Assembly (NCBI GenBank): GCA_013076295.1
Contig: RQOL01000718.1
Coordinates: 372,001 to 436,000 of the forward strand
Origin: Sanderia malayensis
Lineage: Eukaryota; Cnidaria; Scyphozoa; Semaeostomeae; Pelagiidae
Direction of reading: 5' to 3'
DNA: 64,000 nucleotides
The notes under the pieces are model-generated. The model did not search any database. It was not told where the DNA came from and saw only the letters and a list, made by a program, of their open reading frames with translations. A program made the translations under genes and the position numbers. Positions within the stretch are counted from its first letter, which is position 1; every line of letters starts with the position of its first letter. This document shows positions 34,391 through 50,686 of the stretch, piece by piece.

Positions 34391-36494
34391 CTGTGGACTG
34401 TGTTTAAACAATAGAACAGTCGCATAATTTCAACAAAAGATATAGATCAAACTAAGTGACTGATAGCAAAATTTAATAGAATGTTTCAGGCAAGGCACAA
34501 AATCATCAGTACAATATTGGTATATCAGCTGGAATGATTGGCAAAAATTACCAATTAGTAGTTGTTTGGGCCTAAACGGTTAGAGAGAGAGGAGACAGAA
34601 ATCGAAAGGCAGCAACAACACAACAGCACGGCGCGTCTTTTTCATATTTTTATCGCGGGGAGGGCAAATTAGAAGAGTAAGGGGGTCCGATATTAGCATC
34701 GAAATATCAACCCACCCCCAAGGCGACTGCGTTTTAATTCCAGTGCAGACAAACGTAAGCTCGATTGTCCGTCAAATAATCAAATTTATTTAAGTTATTC
34801 AAACTTTAAGAAGGTGAGTACTGTGTCTGGCTGGCTGGCATTGCGAATGGGTGAGAAGAGCATTGTAGTAGTAATGTATTCGTAATGCATGCCATATTTA
34901 AGGCATGCAATGCGAATCAATGCAGACACGCCGAGGAGACAGACAGTCATGGGGTGTGGTTCGTTCTTCCTCTGTTTATCAACGCAAAACAACACAACAA
35001 CAACAAACACAAATAGAACTGAAGCAGAATATAGAATACAGGTTTAGAATTCAACTGCAGCCAACAAGAGTCCCAGTAGAAAAACGTGTTGTCAACTTGT
35101 CAATTTTATTTCTGGCGATTAGCTGTTTGTGAAACTGAAGAAAATCAAATCGGCACATTCCTTTTGATTAATAAAAACAAAAACTCGATCGCGGAAAAAG
35201 AACATTCAATCATCCCCTCAAAATCCCCTCACAAAGTGAACCTGCAATGAATTTAAAACAAATTTACAAAAACATATCATTTTAATCTCGAGATCATGAG
35301 CATAGATGTTTATCAATTGTTAATGACAAAAATTCCGTCTGTTTTCATTGTCGCTTTTATTTACAATCAAACTTGTGTTTATTTGTTCATCACTCAGTAC
35401 TTCCGAAGCAACATCAGTTTGGAATTGATAACATTGATTTGAAGCAACAATTAATTTCCATCTTCATGAAGATTGTACTTTATCTTTACACGAAGTTTCG
35501 ATCCTAATTCATATCTCCGTCTGACAATATGTAAGTCTGTGTAGCATCCAGCAGAAATCTAATTGCGTCATCACTAATGTTGAAATGCAGCAAGGACAGA
35601 GTGGAGGAGGGGGGGCAGAGAAGTAAAAGACCATTTCCAAGGGATACTTAAATTAACTTTTTGAAATTCTTGGGGTACGTGCACCAGGTGTTCCCCTCCC
35701 CATGAGTCCCATTAATAATTGGGTAAATGAGGAGATCATGAATGAAGTCAAAGCCTCCCAACGCTATTTCAATTTATCCATCCTGCCCTTGCATTTCAGC
35801 TCAGTGTCGTAAGCAGTAAGCACGCGCATTAAAATTGGCAATGTTTGGTTTGACGGCAATGTAGCTCGAAGACACAACATTCATCAGAGTGCATTAGAAA
35901 CGCATGAAAGGTCACCGTGGAAGTGACACGAAGAAAAGAAATCGTCATGGGACAATGGGCCAAGGAAATCCTATGACGTCAAAGATATTTTTCACGGAAA
36001 GAATCTTTCCGAAGTTTATATGTAAGGCACCGTTCAAGACCGAAATTCGATTGATAGTTCTCGTAAAGATAGCGTGAATCACCTTAAAGTCTTCCAAAAT
36101 ATTTACTCAACTGTTCATTAACAAACAATGGCATTGTGCTGTACCATGCCTTGCAGTTTGCATATAGAAATTGAAAAAAGAACTGATATTGAGTTGGTAA
36201 GTCTACTATTCAGTAGCCAAATAAACAAAATTAACGGATTAAATGAAAAATAAGTGAAGAAAAGATTTGTGATGATTGCGCAGTTGATTAATCACTGTTT
36301 AATCATTGATTAAACGCTGAATCAATCTACCAATTGAACCTATGGGTTGTTTCAACCAATGAATGACCTCAATCAATAAATTATGAAATTCATAAACACA
36401 TGGGTCCTAGAACCAACTAAAAAATTAATCATTGAGTCAAGAAAATGCCAATGCCAATCATTGAGCCAATTGATTTCTGAAATCGGAATTGAAT

Positions 36495-36887
36495 TACACG
36501 TTTTTTTTTATAAGAAACCTGGCTCAAGGCCTAGTAGTAAAAGTTTCTTAATTTTTAGCCACATTTTAGTTCTAAAAGTTTCTTAAAAGTTTCTTAATTT
36601 AATGAAAAAAGTTGCAGTGAAAAGGAAGAAAAAAACATAATGTTGGTATTATAACATAGAAAAATCGTCAATGCGAAAAATCGTCATGTGGAGCCGACAA
36701 TGTTATGTTTAGCAGATAAAACACACTTACTGTAGTTGATATTTGTTGAATTCGTAAAGGAAAAACATGTTTCCGAAATTTCTAATGTTTCTTAAATATT
36801 TCCTTGTAGTTCTAAAAGTTTCTTAAATTTTAGGGCGTCTAGATCTAGGTTTCTTATAAACCGGTTTCTTATAAAAAAAAACGTGTA
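36495..36887. mobile_element. MITE with long TIR TACACGTTTTTTTTTATAAG
   Basis: The 393-bp element has near-perfect inverted ends of at least 22 bp (TACACGTTTTTTTTTATAAG on the left, its complement on the right). Its interior is full of AAAGTTTCTTAA-type repeats. The outer bases match the ends of the 27.0- and 38.1-kb elements, so these are probably related families. A similar half-end lies near 18628 (CATACACGGTTTTTTATAAG). Confidence 0.75.
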
Positions 36888-37638
36888 CCGAAAATTCAAA
36901 AACGCAAGACGGAACAGGACCAATCGGATATAATAATGCCACAAGCATTGTACAATTTGTGGCATTGTTGCATAGAAGTAAGATGAAATTTCTAAATAGA
37001 ATCCTATGATTGATTATGATCGTACTGTAATATAAGAGCCTCGCCTGCTGTAATGGCGTCAGTTAATCCTGCTGATGAATAAGAAATTATTTTGAATCCA
37101 TTTTGAACTAATTGTCTGTGGTCAGCTGGTGTTTTCCGTGTACTATGATTCGATAATCTAATTTGCTTCATATTTTTGTCACTATATCGTTATCATACAA
37201 TCATTAACATCCTGCACCGTTCTACAGCGAATTCAATTTCTTTTCCTTTCCTTCCTCCCAGATTGCCAAATCCTCCACAGACAAGACATACATAGTTACA
37301 AGTGCCTTCTCCAATCGAAAGCAGTGCAAAACAAACAAGTCCCGATAGCTACACAGGTGATGCAAACCAATGACCTATATACCGAATCGAGATCAATCAA
37401 CATCCCATCCTAATATCAAGTATTGTAAATCCAGATGACAATTAAGGTTACACCGTGAAATCCCAACTACTGACGAAATTCTTCAACCAAATTACCTTTG
37501 CATTTACAAGGACATTGTTTTAAACTGGCTGCCTGAGGGTATCAATCGCTTCAAAAGAGCTGAGCAATAAGCTCTTGTCCCAAACAATGGACTATTGTAA
37601 GAAACAAAAGATTATTATTTAAAAAGATGGATTCTGGG

Positions 37639-37991
37639 TAGTGGCGTAAAGGAGCAGTGTGGGGCGCTTAATCAAAGTAATGGTTTGGGGCCCCTATTTT
37701 TTGCAACTCAAGTTTACAGGCCGAGATTGCCCTTAACTGCATCAATTTTTTACAGCGTCGTACAATTTTTAAACAACATTAACTAACATCAACAAAACAA
37801 GTACCAAGATATAAAATCAGGTTAAATAGAAGATTTCTTACCCCCACTTTAATGATATTGTGAATCTTTTTAAGAAACGCTTATGTCCCAAAACAATTGT
37901 TCACAAAATTTCGCGGCGCCCCCTCGAGGCCCAATTGTTTGGGAGCCCTTAGTTTTGTGCTTAAAGGTGCACACCGTGCGTTACGCCATTG
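37639..37991. mobile_element. hAT-like MITE, 353 bp, TIR YARTGGCGTAA
   Basis: The ends TAGTGGCGTAA and TTACGCCATTG are flanked by identical ATTCTGGG copies at 37631-37638 and 37992-37999. This is an 8-bp duplication as in hAT elements. It is non-coding. Confidence 0.87.
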
Positions 37992-38112
37992 ATTCTGGGA
38001 AATATCAGCAGAACAATTGTGCCTCTTGTGACCCCTATCATTAATTTTTTGAAAAGGCTTTCCGAAATTCAAAAACCTGAGAATCGTAAAAATATTCCAT
38101 CTACGAAATCTT

Positions 38113-38617
38113 TATGTGCAATACACGTTTTTCTTTTATAAGAAAGTTCTCTTTCAGCCCAAACCTTTAGTCTTTCTTAGCTATTTCCTAATTTCAGCAC
38201 TACAATTTTCTTAATACTTTCTTAACGTAAAATGGAAAGCTTTATGTTGTTGAGCATGCGCACAGGTGGAGAAGATTAAATGCCATAAATAGGCTATAGA
38301 TTTCCCTCAATATCATAACATCTGTGAAGAACATGGAAGCCAGACAACAAATTATCTTAAAATACATACATGACCACGATATTAACATGACAACATCTAC
38401 GAGTATTGAGCTCGAGATCTGTAAGTGCATATAATACGACAGATACGTAACGAACGAGAAAAACGAACCAAACAAGGAAGTAACTAAGGGAACAGTCAAA
38501 CTAATTGAAAGATAAAAGGGTCTGGTAACTCTAAATTTTTCTACTCTCTTAGGTTTCAAAGATCCAGCCCTGAGCTTTCTCAGCTTTTGAAGAACCGAGC
38601 ATAACTTCATTACAAAA
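38113..38617 (-). mobile_element. MITE family 'GGATACACG', copy 2, reverse orientation
   Basis: Its reverse complement matches 27049-27503 over nearly its full length, including CATGTTCTTCACAGATGTTATGA-like and GAAATTAGGAAATAGCTAAG-like blocks, and it ends ACGTGTATTG. The two copies are about 11 kb apart in opposite orientation. It has no coding capacity. Confidence 0.72.
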
Positions 38618-40929
38618 AAATATGCAAGAACTTTATGCAAAGACCGATTATCTTCAATTACGTGACTACTTTAAAAGGCAAGTTTCGCTCAGAGCCTGAT
38701 ACTGTCTAAGCACGCTGACAATTCACACAGTAATTAAATTGATGATCAGTTTTGATTCAAACATGTTTTTTTTAATGTTCGCAAAATGAAAAATGCCGCT
38801 CTCTGCATAAAATTCTTGCAGAAATATTACTATCATATTGCGACTGTAATAATACAGTAGCTATCTTAAAAGCCGAAACAAACAAAAAACAACATAAAAC
38901 AAAATGTTCCATCTGCAAAGTACACGCTTTGCTTGATTGACTGATTGATTGACTGAATGAGCGAGTACTTGGTGGTAAATGACGCAAGAAAAATAGAGAG
39001 CACTGTGCAACAGATGAATAAAGGAAGCATAGCACATGAAGCATAAGCTCGGATTAGAAATCTTGATTTTCATTCCTTTCTGCGCAAAACCGACAATAAA
39101 AAGCTAAGTCACAGAATCAACAAATACCCAATCCATAAAGCATGGACAAACACAAAGCGTGCTGATAAATCATCCACCAAGCTGCCGAGCAAAGACGATC
39201 GACATGTTGCTTTGATGTATGCCGCCACCGCGCGCAAAACATTTAATTAAGCTTCTCTCAGTTCAATTCAACTCAACTCAATTCAAAACAATTCAATTCA
39301 ATAGAGCAAAGCAGGACAGAGCTGAGCAAATTGGAGTAAATTGAAACAGACCAAAATACGGCAGAACAGTAGTTAGAAAAGCATATAAATAGTGCCGGGA
39401 AAAGAAAAGGACATATAACCGAAAGAGTGAATGGATTCCACTTTTTGGAATGGATTAAAAACAGACTGCAGTTCCTAGTAAACCCCCCGCAGGCCAGGCT
39501 TTATGAATCTCTGTTGCATTAAAAGAGCCCAAAACAAGACCACAGTGATGATAGTTCAAAGAAACAGGCCTAACTGTGTTCCCATGTTTCGGAATGAAGT
39601 GCGCCTAAACAACACGAAAACTAGGCTGCACTAGCGAATAAGCATAACGCCTGACATGCGCACTAATAAGGAAATGTACGCGTGCTGGGACATCCTCCAG
39701 GGTGAAATACCAATACCATAAATATTCGACAACGACTGCTATACTTTGCCAACCACCTCAGCCATACAGGCTAAACACGATAGCATTCTAATGTCATCCT
39801 GGATGGTCCATAAACTGATCTAAGTGTATAAAACCAACAAGTATACTGCAGACTAAGCCCTAGTGCCCAGTGCTTCTATTCACCATGATCGAACTTCCCG
39901 AGGCCGTAACCCTAAAGATGTTCACGTCCTAATGCATCAACTAAATTTGTATGCTGATATTCGTGATAAACTAAAGCGTGATGAATCTAATTTGCCATGT
40001 CGCGTTTACATGAAACAATCGACCCACCGACCTTGATTCATTGTTTATTTGTACTACATTGCAATGTACATTTTCGTCAGTGCATTGTCTTGCTTGTTGA
40101 AATAGAATGGCAAGCAATCGGCCATTACTAATTCTTGGTTACCGTTGAAACTACTCTAATAGTAAACTGCACTTGAACTACACAATGTTCAAATCCATAT
40201 ACAAGTTTGTGTAGCTATAATGACGCTTGATTATTGAAAAACCCTCTTGTTAACTTATTCTCTACATTTGAAGTAGCACTAACATTTTACACAAATATGA
40301 TGTTCGACAAAATATTGCATTTCGATTACAACGACCCAGTTTTTATTTTCTGAGCCATTTGCACCAACTTGCCAACTCTGGATTAACTATGGAAATAGCA
40401 TAATTGTTGTTTGGCAAAAGTGTTCGATGTTGGCGTTTGTTTGCAAAATTAATGGATTTTCTAAAAAAAGCACTTAACTTTTTGTTCTTAGTTCAATCGC
40501 CTAAAAACACATCCAACGCGTGCAAAATGCATGAGTGCATTACTTCATCAGATTGTACAGCAATACAATTTCCTAAATCGCGGTCTTTAGACACACCATC
40601 AATGACATACGCGACTGCTGCAGTGGAGCGCATCACTAATACCCCTTATGATGCAATAACGAAAGAAACGTACTACATAGCATTAGCGCACTATGCATTA
40701 GCAAGCAAATGAGATTCAACGGAATTCTCATAATACTCCGTTGTTGTAAGAGAGCGACCTGTTCAGAATACAAAAGAGTAATCGTAATCAGCTTCTTGGA
40801 TGGGATTTCTCATTCGCATGCTACATCCGCATTTGGAGTATATCATGTTCGGGAAGAGCCTGCACGCAGAGCTTAGCATCTTGTTCAATCAAATCTGTGC
40901 ACGTGTGTCCTCCTAATGGGGTTTCCTCG

Positions 40930-41065
40930 GCATTAAATAGAATATGTCCAGATAAACACTTCCTTGAATAGAATGTGTCCTTGTAGACATTTGCTTTAAA
41001 TAATGCGTGTCCTTGTCAGCATTTCCACAAATGAAACGTTTCCCAGTAAACACTTCCTTCATAAC
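40930..41065. repeat. Degenerate tandem repeat, unit about 40-45 bp
   Basis: A motif of the form AATAGAATGTGTCCTTGTAG / AAATAATGCGTGTCCTTGTC, followed by ACATTTGC, AGCATTTCC or AAACACTTCC, recurs three to four times with divergence. A separate short duplication, CATTTGTCTCAACTTRGACA twice, lies at about 41506-41548. Neither is coding. Confidence 0.5.
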
Positions 41066-42052
41066 GGAGATAATGCGGGGCAAGTAAAGAGACTCCGAAT
41101 TAAATAATACTGTTTGGTATTCATTTTCAGTGGCATGAATGTACGAGTATAACAGTGACCTTACCTTGAAATCCACTGTCATCCACTTTACTCCATACAC
41201 GCAATAATAACACGACAATCCAGGGACGAAGAGTCACAGCATGATGTATGGTAGTATGGAGAGACGCACCTTTTCACATCACTATCACACCGTCAAACAT
41301 GTTTTCTTTACTAAAATTACAGCACAGCCTCGTTGTGACGCGTCATCGAGAATCCAAAAGAAACAGAAATCGCTTCGAATCAACAAAACTTCGAGATATC
41401 AAGAACAACACTAATAGCACGTTGATAGTTATGAACCGGGCCGTTACGGGTGGGTACAACGTTTGGCAGCTACTGATCTTAAAACTTCCTTTAAAATTGG
41501 AGCATTTGTCTCAACTTAGACAGTACATTTGTCTCAACTTGGACAAAACACGAGAGTGCTCAACAACCAATTGGTACCAAAAACATTTAATGAGCCTCTC
41601 TTGCATTTCATTGTATTTCCAAATACTAACAATAGCTGTGGTACATCCGGCTAACACAGAAAATAATACGCTTGTAAATAGGAAATTTGCTGTTATTGGG
41701 TAAGTCCAGATTTTCTTAGATATATCATTGCAACAAAATAATTGCCTACTTCGATTCTTGATGAATGTTTAATTTTTGATACCGTAACATCACTGGAAAT
41801 AGTTCCCTGGCATTAAACTAAATAAGAAATTTAATAATTATTTACAAATTTCTGAACTCTTACCACAAAATACCGCATTTCCATAAAGTTATTACCAGTG
41901 GAATAAACTGATTGTGTATAGCGAGTAAACACCCAGCCATTTACTGTGTTAAATTGAATGTAAGCAGCTCAGATCGCGTATACACTACAAGTATTGAGAT
42001 ACGCTAACACATGACATTTTAAGAGGCGTGGAACAAACCTTGATTAAGTAGT

Positions 42053-45000
42053 TTATTTCTTTCCTTTTACCGAAAAATATATAACAACACCAATTACAGC
42101 CAATATAGCCAAGCAGATCAGCGCCAGTAGTATTCTATTTTGGATAATCCTAGAAGGAAGTGTTGTAGCAAATTCATAATATATACTTAAAAGTCTTATC
42201 AAATGCCCTATCAAGCAACACTAGCAACATTCTTGTGTCTCAAATATCTCATGCTGAACGGTTCGTTATACAGGGAGTATTTACAGTAGGATTTACTTCC
42301 CAGAATCCAAGGGACCGGAGTTTTAGCTCGTTATAAACGGGGTTCATTATAGCGGGATTCCACTGTGTATTATTGTTATTATTATATTATTAGCTACTGT
42401 ATCAATTTTCAGCAATTCTCCGTATACCCTTGGATAGGCTGAATTCACCACCCGTCCCAACCAGACTCCAAGTCTTAGGAGAGCTATTCTCAAACCTGGC
42501 CTATAGTTTCGCATTTACATGAAGAGTAACGTAAGCAAAATTATCATTACATACAAATACCCCTTGTAAAGTGGACAAACACTTTCCATGTTCCCTAACA
42601 AACAAGCCCGTAATACTCCATCTGTGCAGTGAGGAGAAGGAGCCCTTAAAAACACTGGCTATTGTCATAACACAATCTAGGATTACAACTGCAAAGATTC
42701 AGGTAAGACCCTGTAACCACTCTGCTTATTTCCGTACACCAAAACATCTGTACACCGGGCACCTAGCTTCATCATACCAGTGTGACATTGTTCAGGGATC
42801 CGCTACATCGATGTAGACTGGAAAAGCGCCAAAATACTCTATTGACAGACCAATTCTCTGCTGTAGGGAGGGACGTGATTCAAAAATGAAATGTCTTACT
42901 CACCTTCTCATCATTCCAGTTAAAATCCGGGAGCTTTTTCCTAGATCCCCATCAGTTGTTCGAAGCTAAAAAGAAAGGAGCACGATGAAATGCAATTCAT
43001 ATCTCAAGTTCGGCAATTTCTATTCAATTACCACCCGTAAAAATGGTTAGTAGAATATAAGAGAAGTTTGGCTTGCCACTCACTCGGTCTCTTGTCCTTG
43101 TTATTGTTTCTCTATCTCGCTCCAAATTCTGCAGTATATCATTCCCAATATCCTCTAAAAAAAATTTGGCATATAAATAGATATCCCAAAAGCGAATCTC
43201 ATTTTTCTAAAAATTGAAACCAGTTGACCGTCGCTATGTTCGGCAAAAAATATTTCTTCAAATCGCTACAAAACAAGCAAACCCGATTCACCCGAAATTC
43301 TAAAATGCTAAAGTGAATTTTTAAAAAATGTTCTCAAGATGTTTTTAATTTTTAAAAATTCTTTGATTTATATTCACAAAACCTTGAAATATTGTTAACA
43401 GGTTCTAAAATTCTTTCCACTCAAAACCTTAACTACGTTAGTAGATGGTTTTTCTTATAAAAAACATGTATAAAAAGGTCAATAGCATTCATGAATGTAA
43501 GAGCCTGGAGTTTTTAGCAGAGGGACGTATAGTTATTGCGAAAATTAACCAATATGGGTATAGCGCAAAGGGTTGCAAGGAAACATCAGAATCTACTCTA
43601 CCTGTTTCGACACAAATGCGCAAACCACCATCTAGTCGTCGACTTGACCTTTCCATCTTGTCTGTGTTGTCAAGAAGTCGACTTCTCTGGAATAGATATT
43701 AGAATATGAATACAAATATCATAACAAACTGCGAAGGTCAAAGGAGCTGCCTATTTATCAAAATAAATCCAAAATCTACAGTATAAGCCCTCGAAATGAT
43801 AACCAGTCTTTTCAAAACAGTATGTTTAGTTTCACATGAAAAGGACGCTTTTCCTGGAAACAAGCTGGTGGCTTTCTTATAATATTGTAAAGAAACTTTC
43901 AGTGATTCTTAACCAAAGATGAAAGAGATGAGTCAAAGGTAAAAGATGGAAGGTCATGCATTTCAAATATGACATGTAAAACCTGGTCTTCAGAATGTCC
44001 TCCGTCATCTCCAGCCAGCAACTCAGCCCTCGCTGTTTCTTGGTCTGAAAATGCTATCTTTGCCTTTCGCTTTAAAGAAAACGATAATTTTCATTTCATA
44101 AAAATCATGGCACAAAAAGGAGCTAAAATCACCCACAATCATATCATAGATACACAAGAAAATGATACACAATAGGAACCAGTACATGGTTGTAAAGTTG
44201 CTTATTGGTTTATGATATGGTCCAATTTCACTTGTAATATTCTCTTATAATGACACAGCCTTGCAAGATGAGAATTCAGATGAAGTAAAGTAAATGCGAC
44301 ATTGAGATAACAATAATGATAAAAATCTCACAAGATCTCCCTCCATCTTTGTAACATCATCTTTATATGTCTTCAGTCTGCCACTGAATTTAGATTTGTC
44401 TTCAGGTGACATGCTTCTGACTTCCAAATCCATTTGTTCAAGCTATAAAATCAATGTTTATTTTCAACATTAATGTAATAGAATGCATTACTACTTCAGT
44501 TACCGATACTACTCTTACTCATAGAATACAACATTACATAGTAATAGTAGCTGTTGTTGTCGTGATGCAGTGCACAAATTCCATTACATCCTTTATCATT
44601 CAAGAAATCATATCTTATGTGTGGATGCCAACAAGCTGATTCCACAGGAAGATCATTACAATTTCAGGTTGCAACATGATAATATATGATCTTGATGAAT
44701 AGCCCAGCAAACCCAAGGTCCTAAATTCTATTTTATATCTCGGTATATAAACTTCAAAATTGCAAGCATGATTTAACTCTAACAACATTAATATCTTAGA
44801 AGCTGGACAGAGAACTAAATTAGCAGAAAATATATTAATTACTTTGCAATGTGATGATCAGAAATATGAATTATATAAACATATGTATTTTAAATGCATA
44901 CCAGTTCCTGCACCTCTTCAAGTTTTTGCTCCACATCTGAGACTACATCTCTTTTTTGCTCTGAAAAAAACATTATATCTTACATACCACTACGAGTTTT

Positions 45001-46300
45001 TCTTATTCTATCATAATATTGCCGTTAAGTAATTTGCAATCGTATGAAACACCATAACATATACCCTGATAACTTACAATAAAATGATCAACATGAATAT
45101 TATATTAATGCACAGGGCATTGTAGCTGTTGCTAGAAAAAGCACCTTGTAAAAAATAGCTTAAACACCTTCATAATAATATTTTTATCTTTGGGAATAGC
45201 TTTGAAACATGGACCTTATTACATTATAATTTATTATTCCTTATATTATTCAAATAATTGTATTTTTTCTCCAGCATCAAAACATGGCAAAAAGCAAAAC
45301 TCTTGCCATCAGCTTCTAGCATTCTGCTTGTATACAAAGTCGTGTGGATACCATCTTGGTCCTTGGTTGAGGAAAAATGAGGAAAGTTATCCACACCTTG
45401 AAGGTAGCAATAGAGGCTGTTCTCTAATACATTAACACTAATATAGCCCAGTGTGCAGAGTATGGCCCATTTTGACAAGATCTCAGGTGCGCCAACAGAC
45501 CTACAGCGCAGGTGCGAGTGTGCCAAAATCCCAAATATTGGCAGGTGCGCCATTCAGGTGGGCTATTCCAACTGTCTTCTAGGTGCTAAGTTGCGTTCAG
45601 GCCATTTTGTAAAAAAAATCCAGGTTCCATGCTTAAGAATGCAGGGGCGTTTCTTATAAGATTATGATACTGGCATTACTGTTAAAGGGGTGTTTCCCAC
45701 TAGTCAAAAGGGTGCAGTTTTCAAATACTTTTGTCCGGGGGTGCCTCTGGCAGATTGTCTACAAGATCTTGAAAGAGTTTGAAAGTATAGGTGAACCTGA
45801 AATTTGACTACACAAAACTCATATGTTGAACAGTTCATTTTGATTTGCCAATGCTCCACTCCATTGGTAACCTTAATAAACAACACTTGTTAACTCCAAC
45901 AGATTTCAGATTTCATTAATTTCGCTTGCTTAGGTTGGGGTAAGTCATTAACTTACCACCTATTAATTGCAGTATCAATGTATCTTAATCAATTCGTCTG
46001 ACTAAATTACACTGGTTTGGTTATTATAATCTATATTAGGTAGGTATATCCTACTAAGTAGTTAAAGTTATTGATTCATCAAATTATCATCAGTGTATTT
46101 TCTTATGATGGAACCACATCCTATCAAAGACATAAATTTGAAACTTTGTTAAACAAGTCTTGTTCATTACTAAGTATCTCTGATAAATGTAAAATAAATC
46201 ATTTACCTCCAGAAAGATTCGGAACCCTTCCAATTTTCGCCGTGATATCGGCAGACAATATTCCAAACTGCTTTTCGTAATCACTGTATAATTCAGACAT
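42053..46300 (-). CDS. VTI1A: Vesicle transport Qb-SNARE VTI1A
   Basis: Eight coding exons in transcript order: 46207-46300, 44902-44960, 44332-44442, 43983-44069, 43602-43686, 43084-43154, 42904-42965 and 42053-42149. Phases close and give 221 residues, close to the roughly 217 of the animal family. The N-terminus MSELYSDYEKQFGILSADIT starts the Habc helical domain, with EQMDLEVRSM and FSGRLKTYKDD as in VTI1A. The SNARE motif (about 118-185) includes RLLDNTDKMERSSRRLDGG, VETG and LRTTDGDLGKSSRILTGMM. A single C-terminal membrane anchor (about 196-215, RILLALICLAILAVIG) ends in VKGKK. It is a tail-anchored Golgi/endosome Qb-SNARE for endosome-to-TGN fusion. A SNARE-layer aspartate (TTDG) is present, as I recall for animal Vti1. 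No frame defects were seen. Distinction from VTI1B rests on the N-terminal similarity. Confidence 0.95.
42308..42375 (-). mobile_element. Possible terminal repeat of a pogo/Tigger-like transposon
   Basis: Read on the minus strand the stretch starts ACAGTGGAATCCCGCTATAA and continues TGAACCCCGTTTATAACGAG, the style of Tigger/pogo-type terminal repeats (CAGTGGAACC with CGTTATAACGA). The opposite end is not clear, so only a solo or decayed end is proposed. It lies in the intron between the last two coding exons of VTI1A. Confidence 0.35.
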
Positions 46301-47296
46301 GGCGATTGAAAGTACCTAGCTACCTATCAAGTTAAAATCAATCCTTTCCTTGCCAAATCAAAATTTAAAAAAGTCTATGCTCAGTCGTATTTTGAATAAG
46401 AATAACCAATTAATCTGTAAAAAATTTCTATATCAGGCAGACATCTTTGAATTGAATATGAATCTTGTTCTTGCATTGCATTGCATTGCATTGCTGCAAA
46501 GATCTGACAACTTGTCTCGCGAAAATGTCTCTATCTCGCGGCTCGTGCGCGAATCTGCTGCACGTCAATCTACAGTAAGAGCACCGAGCGATGTCTGCGC
46601 AACAACACTTGCTATTAAGCAGCGACCCCTCCTCTGTCAGTTAATATAGGTTTTTCAACAAACCCTATATATAAGGAGCCTTCTTTCCAATTTACATGTA
46701 TTTTTATAAAAATTTTTATGAGAAATTTCAACTACATTCTTCATAAAAATAAAAAGTTCAGTAGTGGATTTTTGAAAACTGAGCGATTTGAAAAATTTAG
46801 AAACTGGAAATTTCACAGATTTGTGCAAAAAAGCACAACAATGCTGGTTTTGTAAAAAAAAGTGTGTAGGAGTGTGAAGTGAGTTTCGGCATAGAAATTA
46901 GTGCACTTATGCTGCATTCTGAGCAAAGTAAAACTTTTCCATCTTTGCTATTTGCTCAAAAAGTGTTAAGAGAACTTTAGTACTGAAATTAGGAAATACC
47001 TAAGAAAGCTTGAGACAGGGTTACGAAAGTTCACATCCAGGCACTGCTTCATGACTAAAAGATTACAAAGAATTTTTGAGCGCAGAAAAAACCTGTATCC
47101 TGGGTATAACAAGCACAACAACAGTAAATGCCTTGAGACTTCAAGGAGTCAACTGAAAAACAAAAGGAGCAAAACACATTCTGGTGCACTTTTCCCATTC
47201 AATTCGCTTGAAATTTCATGAAATTTCATTCAGATTGACAATTTCAAGCAAAACTATTGATATTAATATTTTTCCCTATTTAAAAAAGCTTGTGTC
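46301..47296. other. Short intergenic spacer between VTI1A and AK2
   Basis: The spacer contains the VTI1A 5' flank, a (TTGCA)4 microsatellite at 46471-46493, and a partial copy of the 27.0/38.1-kb MITE family around 46960-47035 (AAGTGTTAAGAGAACTTTAG; AAATTAGGAAATACCTAAG). No gene is seen. VTI1A and AK2 are transcribed in the same direction but are too far apart, and too well formed as separate units, to be called an operon. Confidence 0.6.
46471..46493. repeat. Microsatellite (TTGCA)n
   Basis: Four TTGCA units and a partial fifth lie upstream of the VTI1A start. Confidence 0.8.

Positions 47297-50686
<3,390 letters not shown>

Larger units (their letters stand above)
32224..42052. other. Gene-poor, MITE-rich interval between TCF/LEF and VTI1A
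   Basis: About 9.8 kb without a supportable gene. The part next to 32224 is the 5' flank of TCF and presumably holds its promoter; I see no clear TATA or initiator to name. The interval contains four mobile-element copies (34161-34390, 36495-36887, 37639-37991, 38113-38617), a hairpin at 33763-33795, CAATT-type low-complexity DNA near 39255-39305 and degenerate tandem repeats at 40930-41065. A 151-codon ORF at 41248-41703 (+) shows no recognised domain and is not called. Confidence 0.6.

Noticed and set aside
41248..41703. 151-codon ORF (+)
   Set aside because: No recognised motif, no exon context and no biased composition suggesting selection. It is compatible with chance, and it also overlaps a short tandem duplication.
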